This document shows positions 52,306 through 61,296 of a DNA stretch of 64,000 nucleotides, one piece after another. A model generated the notes under the pieces. It saw only the letters and a list, made by a program, of their open reading frames with translations. It did not search any database and had not been told where the DNA came from. A program made the position numbers and the translations under genes. Every line of letters begins with the position of its first letter. Within the stretch, counting starts at the first letter, position 1. The DNA is from Candidatus Enterococcus leclercqii (lineage in GTDB: Bacteria > Bacillota > Bacilli > Lactobacillales > Enterococcaceae): positions 62,001-126,000 of the forward strand of contig NZ_MAEH01000009.1 in the NCBI RefSeq assembly GCF_009933135.1. Direction: 5' to 3'.

Positions 52306-53262
52306 TTACCATAAACTGGTTTCGCTGACTTTACGGGAAATCTTATTAACGGCAATCAACAAGAAGGCATTGATCGCAGCATTAAAGAGTCCTACCGCAG
52401 AAGCATAGCTGTATTGTGCATCCAAGAGACCCTGCTTATAAACAAAGGTAGCAATCACATTAGAAGAATCCATATTCAGTGCATTTTGCATCAAGAGAAT
52501 CTTTTCATAACCCATGGACATCAAGCTACCCACGTTCATGATCAACAAAATGACCATCGTTGGAATGATTGTCGGGATATTGATGTACCAGATTCGTTGC
52601 AGGCGAGTGGCCCCATCAACAGTAGCTGCTTCATGCAACTGGGTATCGACACCAGACAAGGCTGCCAAGTAGATAACTGAGCCCCAACCTGTTCCTTGCC
52701 AAACACCGGAAAGAACATACACGGTCTTGAACCATTTCGGATCTGTCATAAAGGCAATGCGTTCAAAGCCGAGGAAATCAAGTAAGTGGTTGATAATACC
52801 GGTAGAAGGTGTCAAAAACGCGATGACCATCCCGCAGACAACTACAACAGAAATGAAGTTTGGTGCATAAGTCACAGTTTGCGTGAATTTTTTGAAACGA
52901 CCATCTTTCAACTCATTTAACGCCAGAGCCAAAATGATTGGCAACGGAAAACCAACGATCAGCGAGTAAATACTAATTCCTAGAGTATTTTTGATTAAGT
53001 CCCAAAAATAATAAGAATCAAAGAAGCGTTGAAAATGTTTGAAGCCGACCCAAGGGCTGCCCCAGATGCCTAACGATGGAATAAAGTCCTTAAACGCAAT
53101 GATTACTCCATACATTGGAATGTATGAGAAGATTAAAGTTACAAGTAATGCTGGTAGTACGAAAAGATATAACTGACGTCCACGGAAAATTTTAATCTTT
53201 GTCTTTTCCCAACGTGTTTTCGGGCGTGTCCCGGAATGGACTGTTTTAGATGACAATTCCAT
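52306..53262 (-). CDS. ABC transporter permease, LplB-like
   Basis: Membrane subunit of 318 residues with six predicted helices. The opening after the basic N-terminus (RQLYLFVLPALLVTLIFSYIPMYGVIIAFKDF) and the EAA loop LHEAATVDGATRLQRIWYINIPTI are typical of LplB-type permeases. It pairs with the YtcP-like subunit. The start follows GAAGGAGG. It opens the ABC operon, with a promoter candidate at 53314-53342 lying in the gap after the fucosidase gene. Confidence 0.93.
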   Translation of the reverse strand: MELSSKTVHSGTRPKTRWEKTKIKIFRGRQLYLFVLPALLVTLIFSYIPMYGVIIAFKDFIPSLGIWGSPWVGFKHFQRFFDSYYFWDLIKNTLGISIYSLIVGFPLPIILALALNELKDGRFKKFTQTVTYAPNFISVVVVCGMVIAFLTPSTGIINHLLDFLGFERIAFMTDPKWFKTVYVLSGVWQGTGWGSVIYLAALSGVDTQLHEAATVDGATRLQRIWYINIPTIIPTMVILLIMNVGSLMSMGYEKILLMQNALNMDSSNVIATFVYKQGLLDAQYSYASAVGLFNAAINAFLLIAVNKISRKVSETSLW

Positions 53263-53313
53263 TTTTATTCCTCCTTCATGTTTTCTTTTGAAAGCGCATA
53301 CCTCACATGCACT

Positions 53314-53342
53314 ATCATGTCATGTATCCGTTTTCTCTGCAA
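53314..53342 (-). promoter_or_regulatory. Candidate promoter of the ABC importer operon
   Basis: Minus-strand TTGCAG (53337-53342) and CATGAT (53314-53319) with a 17-base spacer that contains the TATCCG box shared with other promoters of this locus. Confidence 0.45.
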
Positions 53343-53353
53343 TGTGTGATTCT

Positions 53354-54700
53354 TTATTGATGTGTGATAACCTTAATTCCTATCATACCAACGTTTGGCA
53401 GGGACAAATCAGCCATTTTCACATAGTTTCCTGCTTCTGATTCGTGTACTTTTAGCCGTCTGCCAGTAGCCATATCTGTCAGTTCATCTGTTATTTTTGC
53501 TTCGATGTCCTGCAAGTACACCACTTCTTCACGACTCTGGATGGAGCGAAACGCATAGTGGGTGTTGCCATCTTTATTGAAGGTCAGTTTCCAACCGGCA
53601 TTTCGTTCTTTGGCCTGCGCCCGTGTTTCGTAAATCCCCTCACCATAAACTTGAAGCCAGCTGCCGATATCCGACAAAATTGCTGTCTCCTCTTCTGTGA
53701 AAGTTCCTTCTGGTGTTGGCCCGACGCCCAGAATCAAGTTACCGCCTTTGGACACCACATCGACAAATGTCTCCAGCAGTTCTTGACTACTCTTGAAAGT
53801 GTCTGTCGGCACGTAGCCCCAGTCATTCCCAATAGGAATATTAGATTCCCAAGGTTTTTTAGGAATTTCGTGCAGCTCAGGAATCTTCCGTTCAGGAGTG
53901 ACATAGTTCTCGTGCCGCCCCCCCATCATTCGATCAACAACAATTAGCTCAGGATTTTCTTCACGAGCGATTTCTGCCAAACGGTCCATATCCAGATCTT
54001 CTCGTCCTTGCCCACACCAACCTGCATCCAGCCAAAGCAGATCAACATTGCCATAATTGTGAGTAATTTCGTGAATCTGATTGTGAACGAACTGTTTGTA
54101 GCGCTCCCAGATTTCGGGATGTTCTGCCGTGTCGTAGCTGGCTCCCCGTCCTTTGACGGTCTCGTCATCCAACCAATAAAATGGTGAGTACCAGTCAGCT
54201 TTCGAATAATAAGCCCCAGTTGCTAGTCCTGCTTCCCGGAAAGCATCAAATACTTCTTTTAAAATATCTGTTTTGCAAGGGCTGAGTTTACCATTGACTT
54301 TGTATTCCGACTCCATCGTATTGTACATATTGAAGCCGTCATGATGCTTAGTGGTGAAGATGCAATATTTGAAGCCGGCATCTTTACAGATTTGTGCCCA
54401 TTTTTTGGTATCCAGTTGGGTTGGATTAAATTTAGAAATCAGATTCCAATAGTCCAATTTCAGATCTTTGATATCCTCCCGCCAAGAACGTCCTTCTCGA
54501 GCCCACTCGTCTTTTTCAGACAGTTGCCAAGACTCAACGATCCCCGCTTCGGCATATAGCCCATAGTGGAAGATCACACCCAGTTTCAGATCTTGAAACC
54601 ATTCCAGACGCTCTTTTAGCATCTCGGTTTCAGGGTAGCTGGTTTCATCTATGATATCGACATTTTTTGCCGTCTCGATATCACCGCGAATAACAGTCAT
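53354..54700 (-). CDS. GH29 alpha-L-fucosidase
   Basis: Retaining fucosidase of 448 residues. The N-terminal barrel contains the family regions WFQDLKLGVIFHYGLYA, KYCIFTTKHHDGFNMYNT and the nucleophile Asp225 in DLLWLDAGW. A C-terminal beta domain closes the protein. No signal peptide is present, so it acts on imported oligosaccharides. The start follows AAAGGGG. It is transcribed away from the YesL-like gene and lies 92 bases before the ABC operon, in a locus for fucosylated or uronic-acid glycans. Linkage specificity (GH29-A or B) is not clear. Confidence 0.93.
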   Translation of the reverse strand: MTVIRGDIETAKNVDIIDETSYPETEMLKERLEWFQDLKLGVIFHYGLYAEAGIVESWQLSEKDEWAREGRSWREDIKDLKLDYWNLISKFNPTQLDTKKWAQICKDAGFKYCIFTTKHHDGFNMYNTMESEYKVNGKLSPCKTDILKEVFDAFREAGLATGAYYSKADWYSPFYWLDDETVKGRGASYDTAEHPEIWERYKQFVHNQIHEITHNYGNVDLLWLDAGWCGQGREDLDMDRLAEIAREENPELIVVDRMMGGRHENYVTPERKIPELHEIPKKPWESNIPIGNDWGYVPTDTFKSSQELLETFVDVVSKGGNLILGVGPTPEGTFTEEETAILSDIGSWLQVYGEGIYETRAQAKERNAGWKLTFNKDGNTHYAFRSIQSREEVVYLQDIEAKITDELTDMATGRRLKVHESEAGNYVKMADLSLPNVGMIGIKVITHQ

Positions 54701-54981
54701 TTGTATGTAACCCCTTTCGTATTTCGTATCTTCACTTTAAATTTTCTTTCTTCGGTTCACAATATGTAGAAATACCGCTCCTGTGTAAGCGGATACTAAA
54801 ATTTGGTATTTTTGCACATTCAGCTATTAAAATCGTTGATATATGGCTATTTATATACTCCTATATGTGAAATTAAATACCGGTGTGTAGTATCCGTAGA
54901 CCGCTAGAATTTCACAATTGTAAGTGTTATCATTCAACTATCGATTCCATGAAACATTACAAATTGATGGAGGTTCTTTTA
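54701..54981. other. Divergent control region of the fucosidase and YesL-like genes
   Basis: AT-rich region with an imperfect inverted repeat: GCGGATACTA at 54789-54798 and TAGTATCCGT at 54888-54897 (nine of ten positions). The TATCCG core also occurs in the ABC operon promoter (53325-53330) and before the DUF2264 gene (57735-57740). No promoter could be placed firmly. No gene was seen. Confidence 0.45.
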
Positions 54982-55620
54982 ATGGAGAAAAAACAAAACG
55001 GCATGGTAAAAGTCACGTATTCTTTTGGTGAATTTTTGATAAATCTGATCAAGCTCCAATTTTTCTGGCTCTTTGGCACGTTGAAAGGCGGTCTGATTTT
55101 TGGCCTTTTCCCGGCGACTGCAACGGTGATTCAAGCTTTCTTTTTACTCTTTGAAAAAAATGAGCTGCCACCACGGCTGTTTCCTTGGTTTAATCAGCAA
55201 TTCAACCGCAACTTCAAACAAACAAACATTCTCGGCTACATTGAAAGCGCGGTGCTGGCTGTCTTATGGATTGACGTACGGGTAGCCGGTCAACTGCTGA
55301 AAAATCAAGTTGCTCATTTGGCACTGCTACTCTTTTTCGTTTTTGCACTGTTGGTGGGCTTATTCTTATTTCCAGCATTTTTGCGTTACGAGTTGAAAAC
55401 CTTTAACTACTTCAAACAATCCTTTTTCATCGTCATCTCAAGCTTTGTAGAAACATTGGCAATGGTGATTGGTATCGTGCTTGTGACGGCGTTATCGACT
55501 TTCTTTCCCGTCTTGATTTTGGTAGCACTGATTCCACTGTTTCTCTTTCCTATCAGCTGGTTTTCTTTACAAGCCATGCGCAAGATTGAAAAGAACAACT
55601 TGGCACAAAGCAGAGAGTAA
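54982..55620 (+). CDS. YesL-like DUF624 membrane protein
   Basis: Membrane protein of 212 residues with five predicted helices. The opening GEFLINLIKLQFFWLFGTLKGGLIFGLFPATATV is the DUF624/YesL signature. YesL-type genes accompany oligosaccharide ABC importers and polysaccharide lyases in Bacillus, as here; molecular function is unknown. The start at 54982 follows TGGAGG eight bases upstream, excluding a longer reading from 54883. It is divergent from the fucosidase gene and ends at a strong terminator. Confidence 0.88.
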   Translation: MEKKQNGMVKVTYSFGEFLINLIKLQFFWLFGTLKGGLIFGLFPATATVIQAFFLLFEKNELPPRLFPWFNQQFNRNFKQTNILGYIESAVLAVLWIDVRVAGQLLKNQVAHLALLLFFVFALLVGLFLFPAFLRYELKTFNYFKQSFFIVISSFVETLAMVIGIVLVTALSTFFPVLILVALIPLFLFPISWFSLQAMRKIEKNNLAQSRE

Positions 55621-55649
55621 TCCTTTCGAAGTCTCTTGTTCATAATCGC

Positions 55650-55719
55650 AAAAAAACCTGCAAATAAAGTCGTCTTTCTTGTCAACATGACAACAGCGGA
55701 CTTTATTTGCAGGTTTTTT
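55650..55719. terminator. Large bidirectional terminator between the YesL-like and DUF2264 genes
   Basis: Arms AACCTGCAAATAAAGTC and GGACTTTATTTGCAGGTT, with an inner TTGTCA/TGACAA hairpin. T and A runs flank it on both sides for the converging genes. Confidence 0.9.
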
Positions 55720-55764
55720 AATTCAGAATTGCTTTAAAGAATATTCATTAACGTTGCGGGACTT

Positions 55765-57579
55765 TTAAACTTTTATCTTATCTTTTTCAAGCTGGTGTCG
55801 ATAGTGTTGGTTTCCGCAACGAATTATCAGCTGTCCTGTTTCCTCTGATGAAAGAAGTGGCAGTTCATTAGGAGCAGTTTCTCCCCCATAGTGCCCACTA
55901 ATCAGTAAATGCGTACCTGCTGTTACTGTCTGGCGAGCGGTCAGAAATAGGGAATTGGGAAACAACAGATTGGTATTAGGTTCGGCAAAAACTGCCTCGA
56001 CCCCGCGATACCCTGCTAACATCACGGTTGCCGTCGTTCCGATTTCACTGGTAAACGCTTTGCCTGAGGTTAGCGAGTCAATCACATAATCTTTGGGATG
56101 GCTGTTGAAAGTCAGATTGGAAAACCCGCCATCGGCTACTTCCAGCTCTCGTTCCGTAGTAATCTCATGAATCCGCACATGCCATTCTCCAAAGGGAACA
56201 ACTGTGGTCACGATTTTAGTTTTTGGCAGCGGTGACCAGCTTTGTTGCGTCATTTTTTCAGTGACTACACTAGATAATGTTTCCTCTTTACTGATAAAAT
56301 GAGGATCATTTTTTTCTGCTACTGCCAAACAATTATCAAAGGCGCCTTCTGCTAATCCCCGATTTCCTCGAGAAACGCTGTAACCAAATTTTTCGGAATA
56401 GACTAGTTTACTGTATTTTTCAGCAGCATGCCCCAACATTGCCCATTGGCCAGTGGAGTAGAGTTGAACATTTTTGTTTGCGGTATTGGTCACCAACATG
56501 TTAGCCGCTGGGATGAATCTGCGAGATGTTCGCTCAGGCGATTGGGGAACTAACTGCCAAAAATCAGCTGTCGCCTCCAGCCCCAACACAATAAATGATT
56601 TGAAACACCAGTATGGCGATCCCGGTCCATTGTAACGTTCCGACATATAAAAGTTTTCATACCCGTACCCGATACTCAAGATGCCATCACTTTTTTGAAT
56701 TGCTTGTTTTGACCAATAATCAAAGTGCTGCAACAATAAATACTTAACCTGCGCCATCGGCAACACTTCGATACCTGTAAAAGCAGCGGCTGCCCAGAAT
56801 GCCCCTTGCGCAAAACGATAGGTCAGACTGCGCCCAAAAGCCACTGCGCCCCCTTCATGAGAGAACCAATAAACAAAGTCTTCAGCGAATTTTTTAGCTC
56901 GCTCAATGAATTTCTCACCGGTCTCAGGATCTTCAGTTTTCATGTAATGGGCGTACAACAATCCGTAATAATGAAATGCCCAAGCAATGTAGTAATCTTG
57001 CTGACGGGGATTACCATCAACATACCAGCCTTCACCTACATAAAAAGATTCGATTACCGCCAGATCCTCAGTCAGTTGCTTTTTAGAAAAGGGTTGTCCC
57101 AAACGGCAAAAAGCAACATTTACCAGAATGCGGAAAAAACGCCAATTATTGTGATGGACAGCTACGTGGTTGATTTGATCCAACCAGGTATAGACTCTTT
57201 TTTGTTCAGCAGTTGACAATTGCTCCCAAAAGATTGCTTTTGTCTCGATCAACGTTACCGCCAATGCCGCCATCTCCACAATCATCTGATCCAGATCATG
57301 GACTTCTCCCCAAAAAGCGGGATCACCAGGGTCGGTACTGTGGCAGATTCCCTCCATAAAGTACTTAAACTCCTCCAAATCAAGGCTTGCGCTACCTGCC
57401 ATCGGTCCCACTGCCCATAACATGCGCAAAAAACCCTCGGTCTGGGCTTGATCTTTTGAATAATGAGTGACCGAGGTCCCTAGATTTAAGCGCCCATTGC
57501 CCATCTGCCGGTATTTTTTTACCGGATCATATAGCTGATGAAAATACGTGTTTAAATCCTCGCGTGTTTGAATCTTCAT
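55765..57579 (-). CDS. DUF2264 family protein, probable glycoside hydrolase
   Basis: Protein of 604 residues with an alpha/alpha-barrel-like N-terminal part (motifs TEGFLRMLWAVGPMAG, EGWYVDGNPRQQDYYIAWAFHYYGLLYAHY and GAVAFGRSLTYRFAQGAFWAA) and a C-terminal beta region. This matches the DUF2264 family, which has been linked to uronic-acid glycoside hydrolysis in other bacteria; that link is from memory and should be checked. No signal peptide, so it acts in the cytoplasm. The start at 57579 follows AAAGGAG; a longer reading to 57654 has no such site. Its own cre-bearing promoter candidate lies at 57727-57755. Confidence 0.82.
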   Translation of the reverse strand: MKIQTREDLNTYFHQLYDPVKKYRQMGNGRLNLGTSVTHYSKDQAQTEGFLRMLWAVGPMAGSASLDLEEFKYFMEGICHSTDPGDPAFWGEVHDLDQMIVEMAALAVTLIETKAIFWEQLSTAEQKRVYTWLDQINHVAVHHNNWRFFRILVNVAFCRLGQPFSKKQLTEDLAVIESFYVGEGWYVDGNPRQQDYYIAWAFHYYGLLYAHYMKTEDPETGEKFIERAKKFAEDFVYWFSHEGGAVAFGRSLTYRFAQGAFWAAAAFTGIEVLPMAQVKYLLLQHFDYWSKQAIQKSDGILSIGYGYENFYMSERYNGPGSPYWCFKSFIVLGLEATADFWQLVPQSPERTSRRFIPAANMLVTNTANKNVQLYSTGQWAMLGHAAEKYSKLVYSEKFGYSVSRGNRGLAEGAFDNCLAVAEKNDPHFISKEETLSSVVTEKMTQQSWSPLPKTKIVTTVVPFGEWHVRIHEITTERELEVADGGFSNLTFNSHPKDYVIDSLTSGKAFTSEIGTTATVMLAGYRGVEAVFAEPNTNLLFPNSLFLTARQTVTAGTHLLISGHYGGETAPNELPLLSSEETGQLIIRCGNQHYRHQLEKDKIKV

Positions 57580-57726
57580 AGTCGTCTCCTTTAGTTTCAC
57601 CCTGCCAAACCATCTTACTTTCTGTGGATGCTCACTGAAAAATCCGCCCATCAAAAAGCAAAATTATCTGTCCGTATTGTCTACTCTTCCACTGTAAAAT
57701 ACCCGACAAAAATCCACAATGTGTAA

Positions 57727-57755
57727 AAGTAACGCGGATATGCAAACGCCTTCAA
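57727..57755 (-). promoter_or_regulatory. Candidate promoter of the DUF2264 gene with cre-like site
   Basis: Minus-strand TTGAAG (57750-57755) and a weak TTACTT (57727-57732), 17 bases apart. A cre-like site (57741-57754, 11 of 12 fixed positions) lies over the -35 and spacer, and a TATCCG box (57735-57740) sits next to the -10. Confidence 0.5.
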
Positions 57756-57859
57756 CACGCTGTTTTTCTTATAGCTCCTCTACTAAAGACCACATTTTTA
57801 GCAATTTGAATGGCTGCTCCTGCCAATAAAGGTTCACCAGTCTTTGAAATTTTTAGCCA

Positions 57860-57970
57860 TGAAAAAAGCCACTTCCACTGTTTTTCAATGGAAGTGACTT
57901 GGCTTTTGCTTGGATCTCATCTTTGGTAGTGTTTGCTTTGGAAAATAGTGATTGAACTGTTGTGACTCTC
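57860..57970 (-). repeat. 3'-UTR repeat, copy C (after the heparinase-type gene)
   Basis: Third copy of the repeat, starting directly after the stop codon at 57971. Blocks CCAAAGCAAACACTACCAAAG and GATGAGA match copies A and B. The closing hairpin (57861-57907) has lost five bases, GACTT, from one arm, leaving a bulge, but keeps the stem and the T run. It terminates the GH88-lyase transcript. I have written the block in two parts because copies differ at single positions. Confidence 0.78.
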
Positions 57971-59953
57971 TTAATTTCGTAACAGTGTCACTTGCTGGTT
58001 TTCCACTACTACAACTCGGCCATAAACAAACTGACCGTCTAATTTATCCGCTTTACGGCTCATGATTGTCGCATCTTCAAAGTGATTAAATAAGATGGTG
58101 TAGCTGCCTTGCTGATTTTCCAGTTTCAAAGCCGTCGCATCTTCTTGTGGCAACTCTTTTCCAGAAGAAGAAACCGTCACTCGTGTGATTGCTGTTTGTT
58201 CCAATGCCAGAACGGTTATCATCACACTGCGGCCTTTGCCCTGAGTAGTCAACTGAATTTTTTCACTGGTCAATCGCTCATTGTAGTGGGGAGAATACTC
58301 GCTATTAGTAACAGTCAATTTCTGTCCGCTTAACGGATAGATATGCAGGCGACTCTCATCTCCTTCATAGACTCCATGATCTTCAGTAGCTGTTAAGCGC
58401 CCCGCTTTAGGAAAATTGAAGAACTGGGTGTATTCATGGTCTTCATTTGTGATCGCCTCGTCTGCTACAATCCAGATTCCTGGTTTTATGTGCAAGATTT
58501 TACGGGTGAGCAGGACATTTTTTCCATAACGAAAATAGCCGGTGTGGCTGCATTCCGCATACGCATATCCGTTTTTGCTGCGCAGGTAATTTGGCAGCGC
58601 TGGTGCTGTCCCTTCGTATCCCCAAGAGCCGGATTGTTTGGTGAATTCTTCACCATCTACCAGAATTGTGTTGTGAGCAGAAGCGTTCTTGAAGGCTTTG
58701 CGGTCAGGACTGCCTTCCACATAGGTAAAGCGACCGTTATCACACAAAAGCGATTCCCGGTGGAACACTTCAAAATGCAGATTGTCGCTGTGGCCGTGAC
58801 CCCCGCCTTGTGAACCATTTTTAATCAACGTCCAGCTCGCCTCTTTATCCCACGAGTCCCGCATGAACAACAAGCCGCTGTCTTCAAAGTTCTGATCTAA
58901 CGCGAGTGGTCGCAAAGCATCCAATTGAGGCAAACGGTCAATGGCACTTTCTCCATAATCAAAAAGCGTGCTCAAAAACAATTCGCGACCTGCCACCCAG
59001 TTGGCTTGCGGGTCACCGGTTACCAATGCCATCCACTGCAAAATTGGCCGCATGTCTTCTACATCGCTGTCCCCATAAGGAGATTGGCTGCGATCTGGAC
59101 GAGTCATAGCCACCGAGGCACTCGTCATGCGGACCAGTGCATCCGTGATTGCCGGCGGTACCGGCAGCTGATTACGCTGTGCAATTTGTTGCATCTCCGC
59201 CAAGCCAATCCAGACTTCGTGGTGGTACATAAAGGACTGCTCCCAATGAAATCCGTCTGGTACAACCTGCAGCTCTGCTGAAACAGTCAGGACATTTTCA
59301 GCGATGGCCAGTTTTTCCTCCACGTTTTCAATCCATTCAGGATAAAGAGCACAGGCTAGCCAAACCCCGTTTTGTTCCAAGACTTTCCAATTGGAAATCA
59401 TGGACATATTGATCAATTTTTCCTGGCACAAGTAGTCAGTCTGCTGATTCATGGATGTTGCAATCTGTTGGGTCAAAGCCTCTGAAAGCTCAATTTCCGG
59501 ACACAGCTCCAACAGGTTTAACGTCTTGACCCAGTTTTTCAAGCGAATACCTGTTTCAATGGTCCGCCAACCAGTCCACAAGTGGTCTTCTATCAACGTT
59601 TCCCGCTGAATCCAGTCTTCCCACAGAGCCAGCAGCTTATCGACATAGCGGCGGTCGCCAGTATAAAGATAGACTTCCATCAACAACACAAAGAAACGAT
59701 GGCGATTGAGCATATACGTCCATTCAGGATCCCCAAAAGGCTCGTGGTTCCAGTCGAAACGACCGTCTTCAAACGTTACCGGTCGAAACTCCCGCTCCAT
59801 GTCCCACTCTTGATCATAGAAAATCGTATCTTGCAAAAGTGCATCTGCCAGTCGCAGCTTTTCTTGCCAGCTTTCAGCAAACTGAGGCGCTTGTAAACAG
59901 CTTTCCAGCTGCTGACGATTTTGATAGAATCCAATTCGATTTGTAATTGACAT
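57971..59953 (-). CDS. Heparinase II/III family polysaccharide lyase
   Basis: Protein of 660 residues with an N-terminal alpha/alpha barrel (about 20-340) and a C-terminal beta-sandwich holding the heparinase II/III motif HGHSDNLHFEVF (386-397). Tyr243-His244 in SFMYHHEV, and His386 and the neighbouring residues, are likely catalytic. It should cleave a uronic-acid polymer by beta-elimination, leaving a 4,5-unsaturated sugar for the GH88 enzyme encoded immediately upstream. No signal peptide is visible, so it acts on oligosaccharides inside the cell. The start follows AAAGGAGAG, 14 bases after the GH88 stop. Whether the substrate is heparin-like, another glycosaminoglycan or plant/bacterial polymer is open. 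Confidence 0.9.
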   Translation of the reverse strand: MSITNRIGFYQNRQQLESCLQAPQFAESWQEKLRLADALLQDTIFYDQEWDMEREFRPVTFEDGRFDWNHEPFGDPEWTYMLNRHRFFVLLMEVYLYTGDRRYVDKLLALWEDWIQRETLIEDHLWTGWRTIETGIRLKNWVKTLNLLELCPEIELSEALTQQIATSMNQQTDYLCQEKLINMSMISNWKVLEQNGVWLACALYPEWIENVEEKLAIAENVLTVSAELQVVPDGFHWEQSFMYHHEVWIGLAEMQQIAQRNQLPVPPAITDALVRMTSASVAMTRPDRSQSPYGDSDVEDMRPILQWMALVTGDPQANWVAGRELFLSTLFDYGESAIDRLPQLDALRPLALDQNFEDSGLLFMRDSWDKEASWTLIKNGSQGGGHGHSDNLHFEVFHRESLLCDNGRFTYVEGSPDRKAFKNASAHNTILVDGEEFTKQSGSWGYEGTAPALPNYLRSKNGYAYAECSHTGYFRYGKNVLLTRKILHIKPGIWIVADEAITNEDHEYTQFFNFPKAGRLTATEDHGVYEGDESRLHIYPLSGQKLTVTNSEYSPHYNERLTSEKIQLTTQGKGRSVMITVLALEQTAITRVTVSSSGKELPQEDATALKLENQQGSYTILFNHFEDATIMSRKADKLDGQFVYGRVVVVENQQVTLLRN

Positions 59954-59967
59954 GTGTTACTCTCCTT

Positions 59968-61083
59968 TTACCATAAATGGCAATCTTTTTTGATCAAACG
60001 CAACAGGCCTTCAATCAAGAAATAGTCCCCATAAACCAGATGAATCTCTGTTTCTTTCTCCTGATGATAAGAATGGCTGGAATGCTGCAAGATACCGTCT
60101 GTTGTCGGATCCCAATCACAGTGTTCCGCCAATAGCGCCTGTATCATTTTTTCTGCAGCTTGGCGATAATACTCGGCTTCCATACCAGTCAACTGATCGG
60201 CAATCTCCAACAACCCACACGCAGCACAGGCGGTAGCCGAAGTGTCCAATTTCGTAGTCCCTAGCGGCGCTCGAAAATCAATCAGCGAAACATAGCCGGT
60301 TTGGGCGACATTGCCGATAAAATAATTGGCTAGCTTCTTGGCAGTATCCAGGTAGCGTTTTTCCCCTGTGTGCCGCGCACTCAAGGCAAAGCCATAAATC
60401 CCCCAGCTTTGTCCTCGCGTCCATGCAGAATCCGGCGAGAACCCCTGACCTGTGACCATTTCCAAAAATTCGCCACTTTCCGGATCAAAACTGGCAATGT
60501 GCCCCGCAGAGCCATCTTCTCTGATCAAATAACGGTCTAAAGTATCAGCATGAGCCATCGCTACTTGTTTGAAGCGGGGATCTTTCAGCTCTTTTGTTGC
60601 CCAATAAAGAATCGGGATATTCATCAAACTATCAATAATTGCCCATCCGGGAACGTTGCAATTCCATGCTGACAAAAAGCGGCCAGCCAGATTGAAGCGA
60701 GACAACAGTAGACTCGCTGCATGCAAGCCCCGTTCTCGGGAGCGCTGATTGCCCGTGATTCGATAATCGGCCACGGCGGTGTGCAACCACATAAACCCAA
60801 CATCATGATGCAGCCCCATGTACTCTTCCAGCGCATTGTCCAACAGTTCTTCGATCTTCTCGGCATTTTCGCGATAAGCTTCTTCATTAGCATACTGATA
60901 CATCTGCCAAAGACTGCCGGCAAAAAAGCCGTTGGTCCACCAGGCAACAAAACTTTCCGATAAATCATCGTAAGCACCGTCTGTGGCTGAATAAGGAATC
61001 TTGCCTAAGTTGCGTTTATTTACCACCGTCATTTTCTCTTGAACTTTTGCTAAAGCCTCTGTCACCCATTGCTGATTTTCCAT
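59968..61083 (-). CDS. Unsaturated glucuronyl hydrolase, GH88
   Basis: Hydrolase of 371 residues with an alpha/alpha barrel that removes the unsaturated uronic acid left by a lyase. Catalytic Asp residues are Asp94 in LHHDVGFMWL and Asp151 in WAIIDSLMNIPILYW, with the conserved SAWTRGQSWGIYGFAL near 230. SETS-like active-site variation decides sulfated or unsulfated substrates and was not resolved. No signal peptide. It precedes the lyase gene by 14 bases in one operon whose promoter is at 61119-61146. The start follows CGAGGTG-type sequence. Confidence 0.95.
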   Translation of the reverse strand: MENQQWVTEALAKVQEKMTVVNKRNLGKIPYSATDGAYDDLSESFVAWWTNGFFAGSLWQMYQYANEEAYRENAEKIEELLDNALEEYMGLHHDVGFMWLHTAVADYRITGNQRSRERGLHAASLLLSRFNLAGRFLSAWNCNVPGWAIIDSLMNIPILYWATKELKDPRFKQVAMAHADTLDRYLIREDGSAGHIASFDPESGEFLEMVTGQGFSPDSAWTRGQSWGIYGFALSARHTGEKRYLDTAKKLANYFIGNVAQTGYVSLIDFRAPLGTTKLDTSATACAACGLLEIADQLTGMEAEYYRQAAEKMIQALLAEHCDWDPTTDGILQHSSHSYHQEKETEIHLVYGDYFLIEGLLRLIKKDCHLW

Positions 61084-61118
61084 AAATTTGCACCTCGTTG
61101 GATTTTTTCTTTACTTTT

Positions 61119-61146
61119 AGTTTAACGAATTATGCAAACGCTTCAA
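61119..61146 (-). promoter_or_regulatory. Promoter of the GH88-lyase operon with cre-like site
   Basis: Minus-strand TTGAAG (61141-61146) and TAAACT (61119-61124), 16 bases apart, with a cre-like site (61132-61145, 11 of 12 fixed positions) covering the -35 and spacer. Confidence 0.65.
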
Positions 61147-61296
61147 TGTGTGGAACTGAGGCTGATGCTGTATCTTTCAGCGGGGGAGTATGTGTTTTTC
61201 TCAGCCGTTGTGTAGTTTCGTGACAGCCCTTTCTTTTCCCATAGTGAGCCGTATACTGAACATTGTAACCGATTACTAAGAAAAAGGAAGGGTTTT

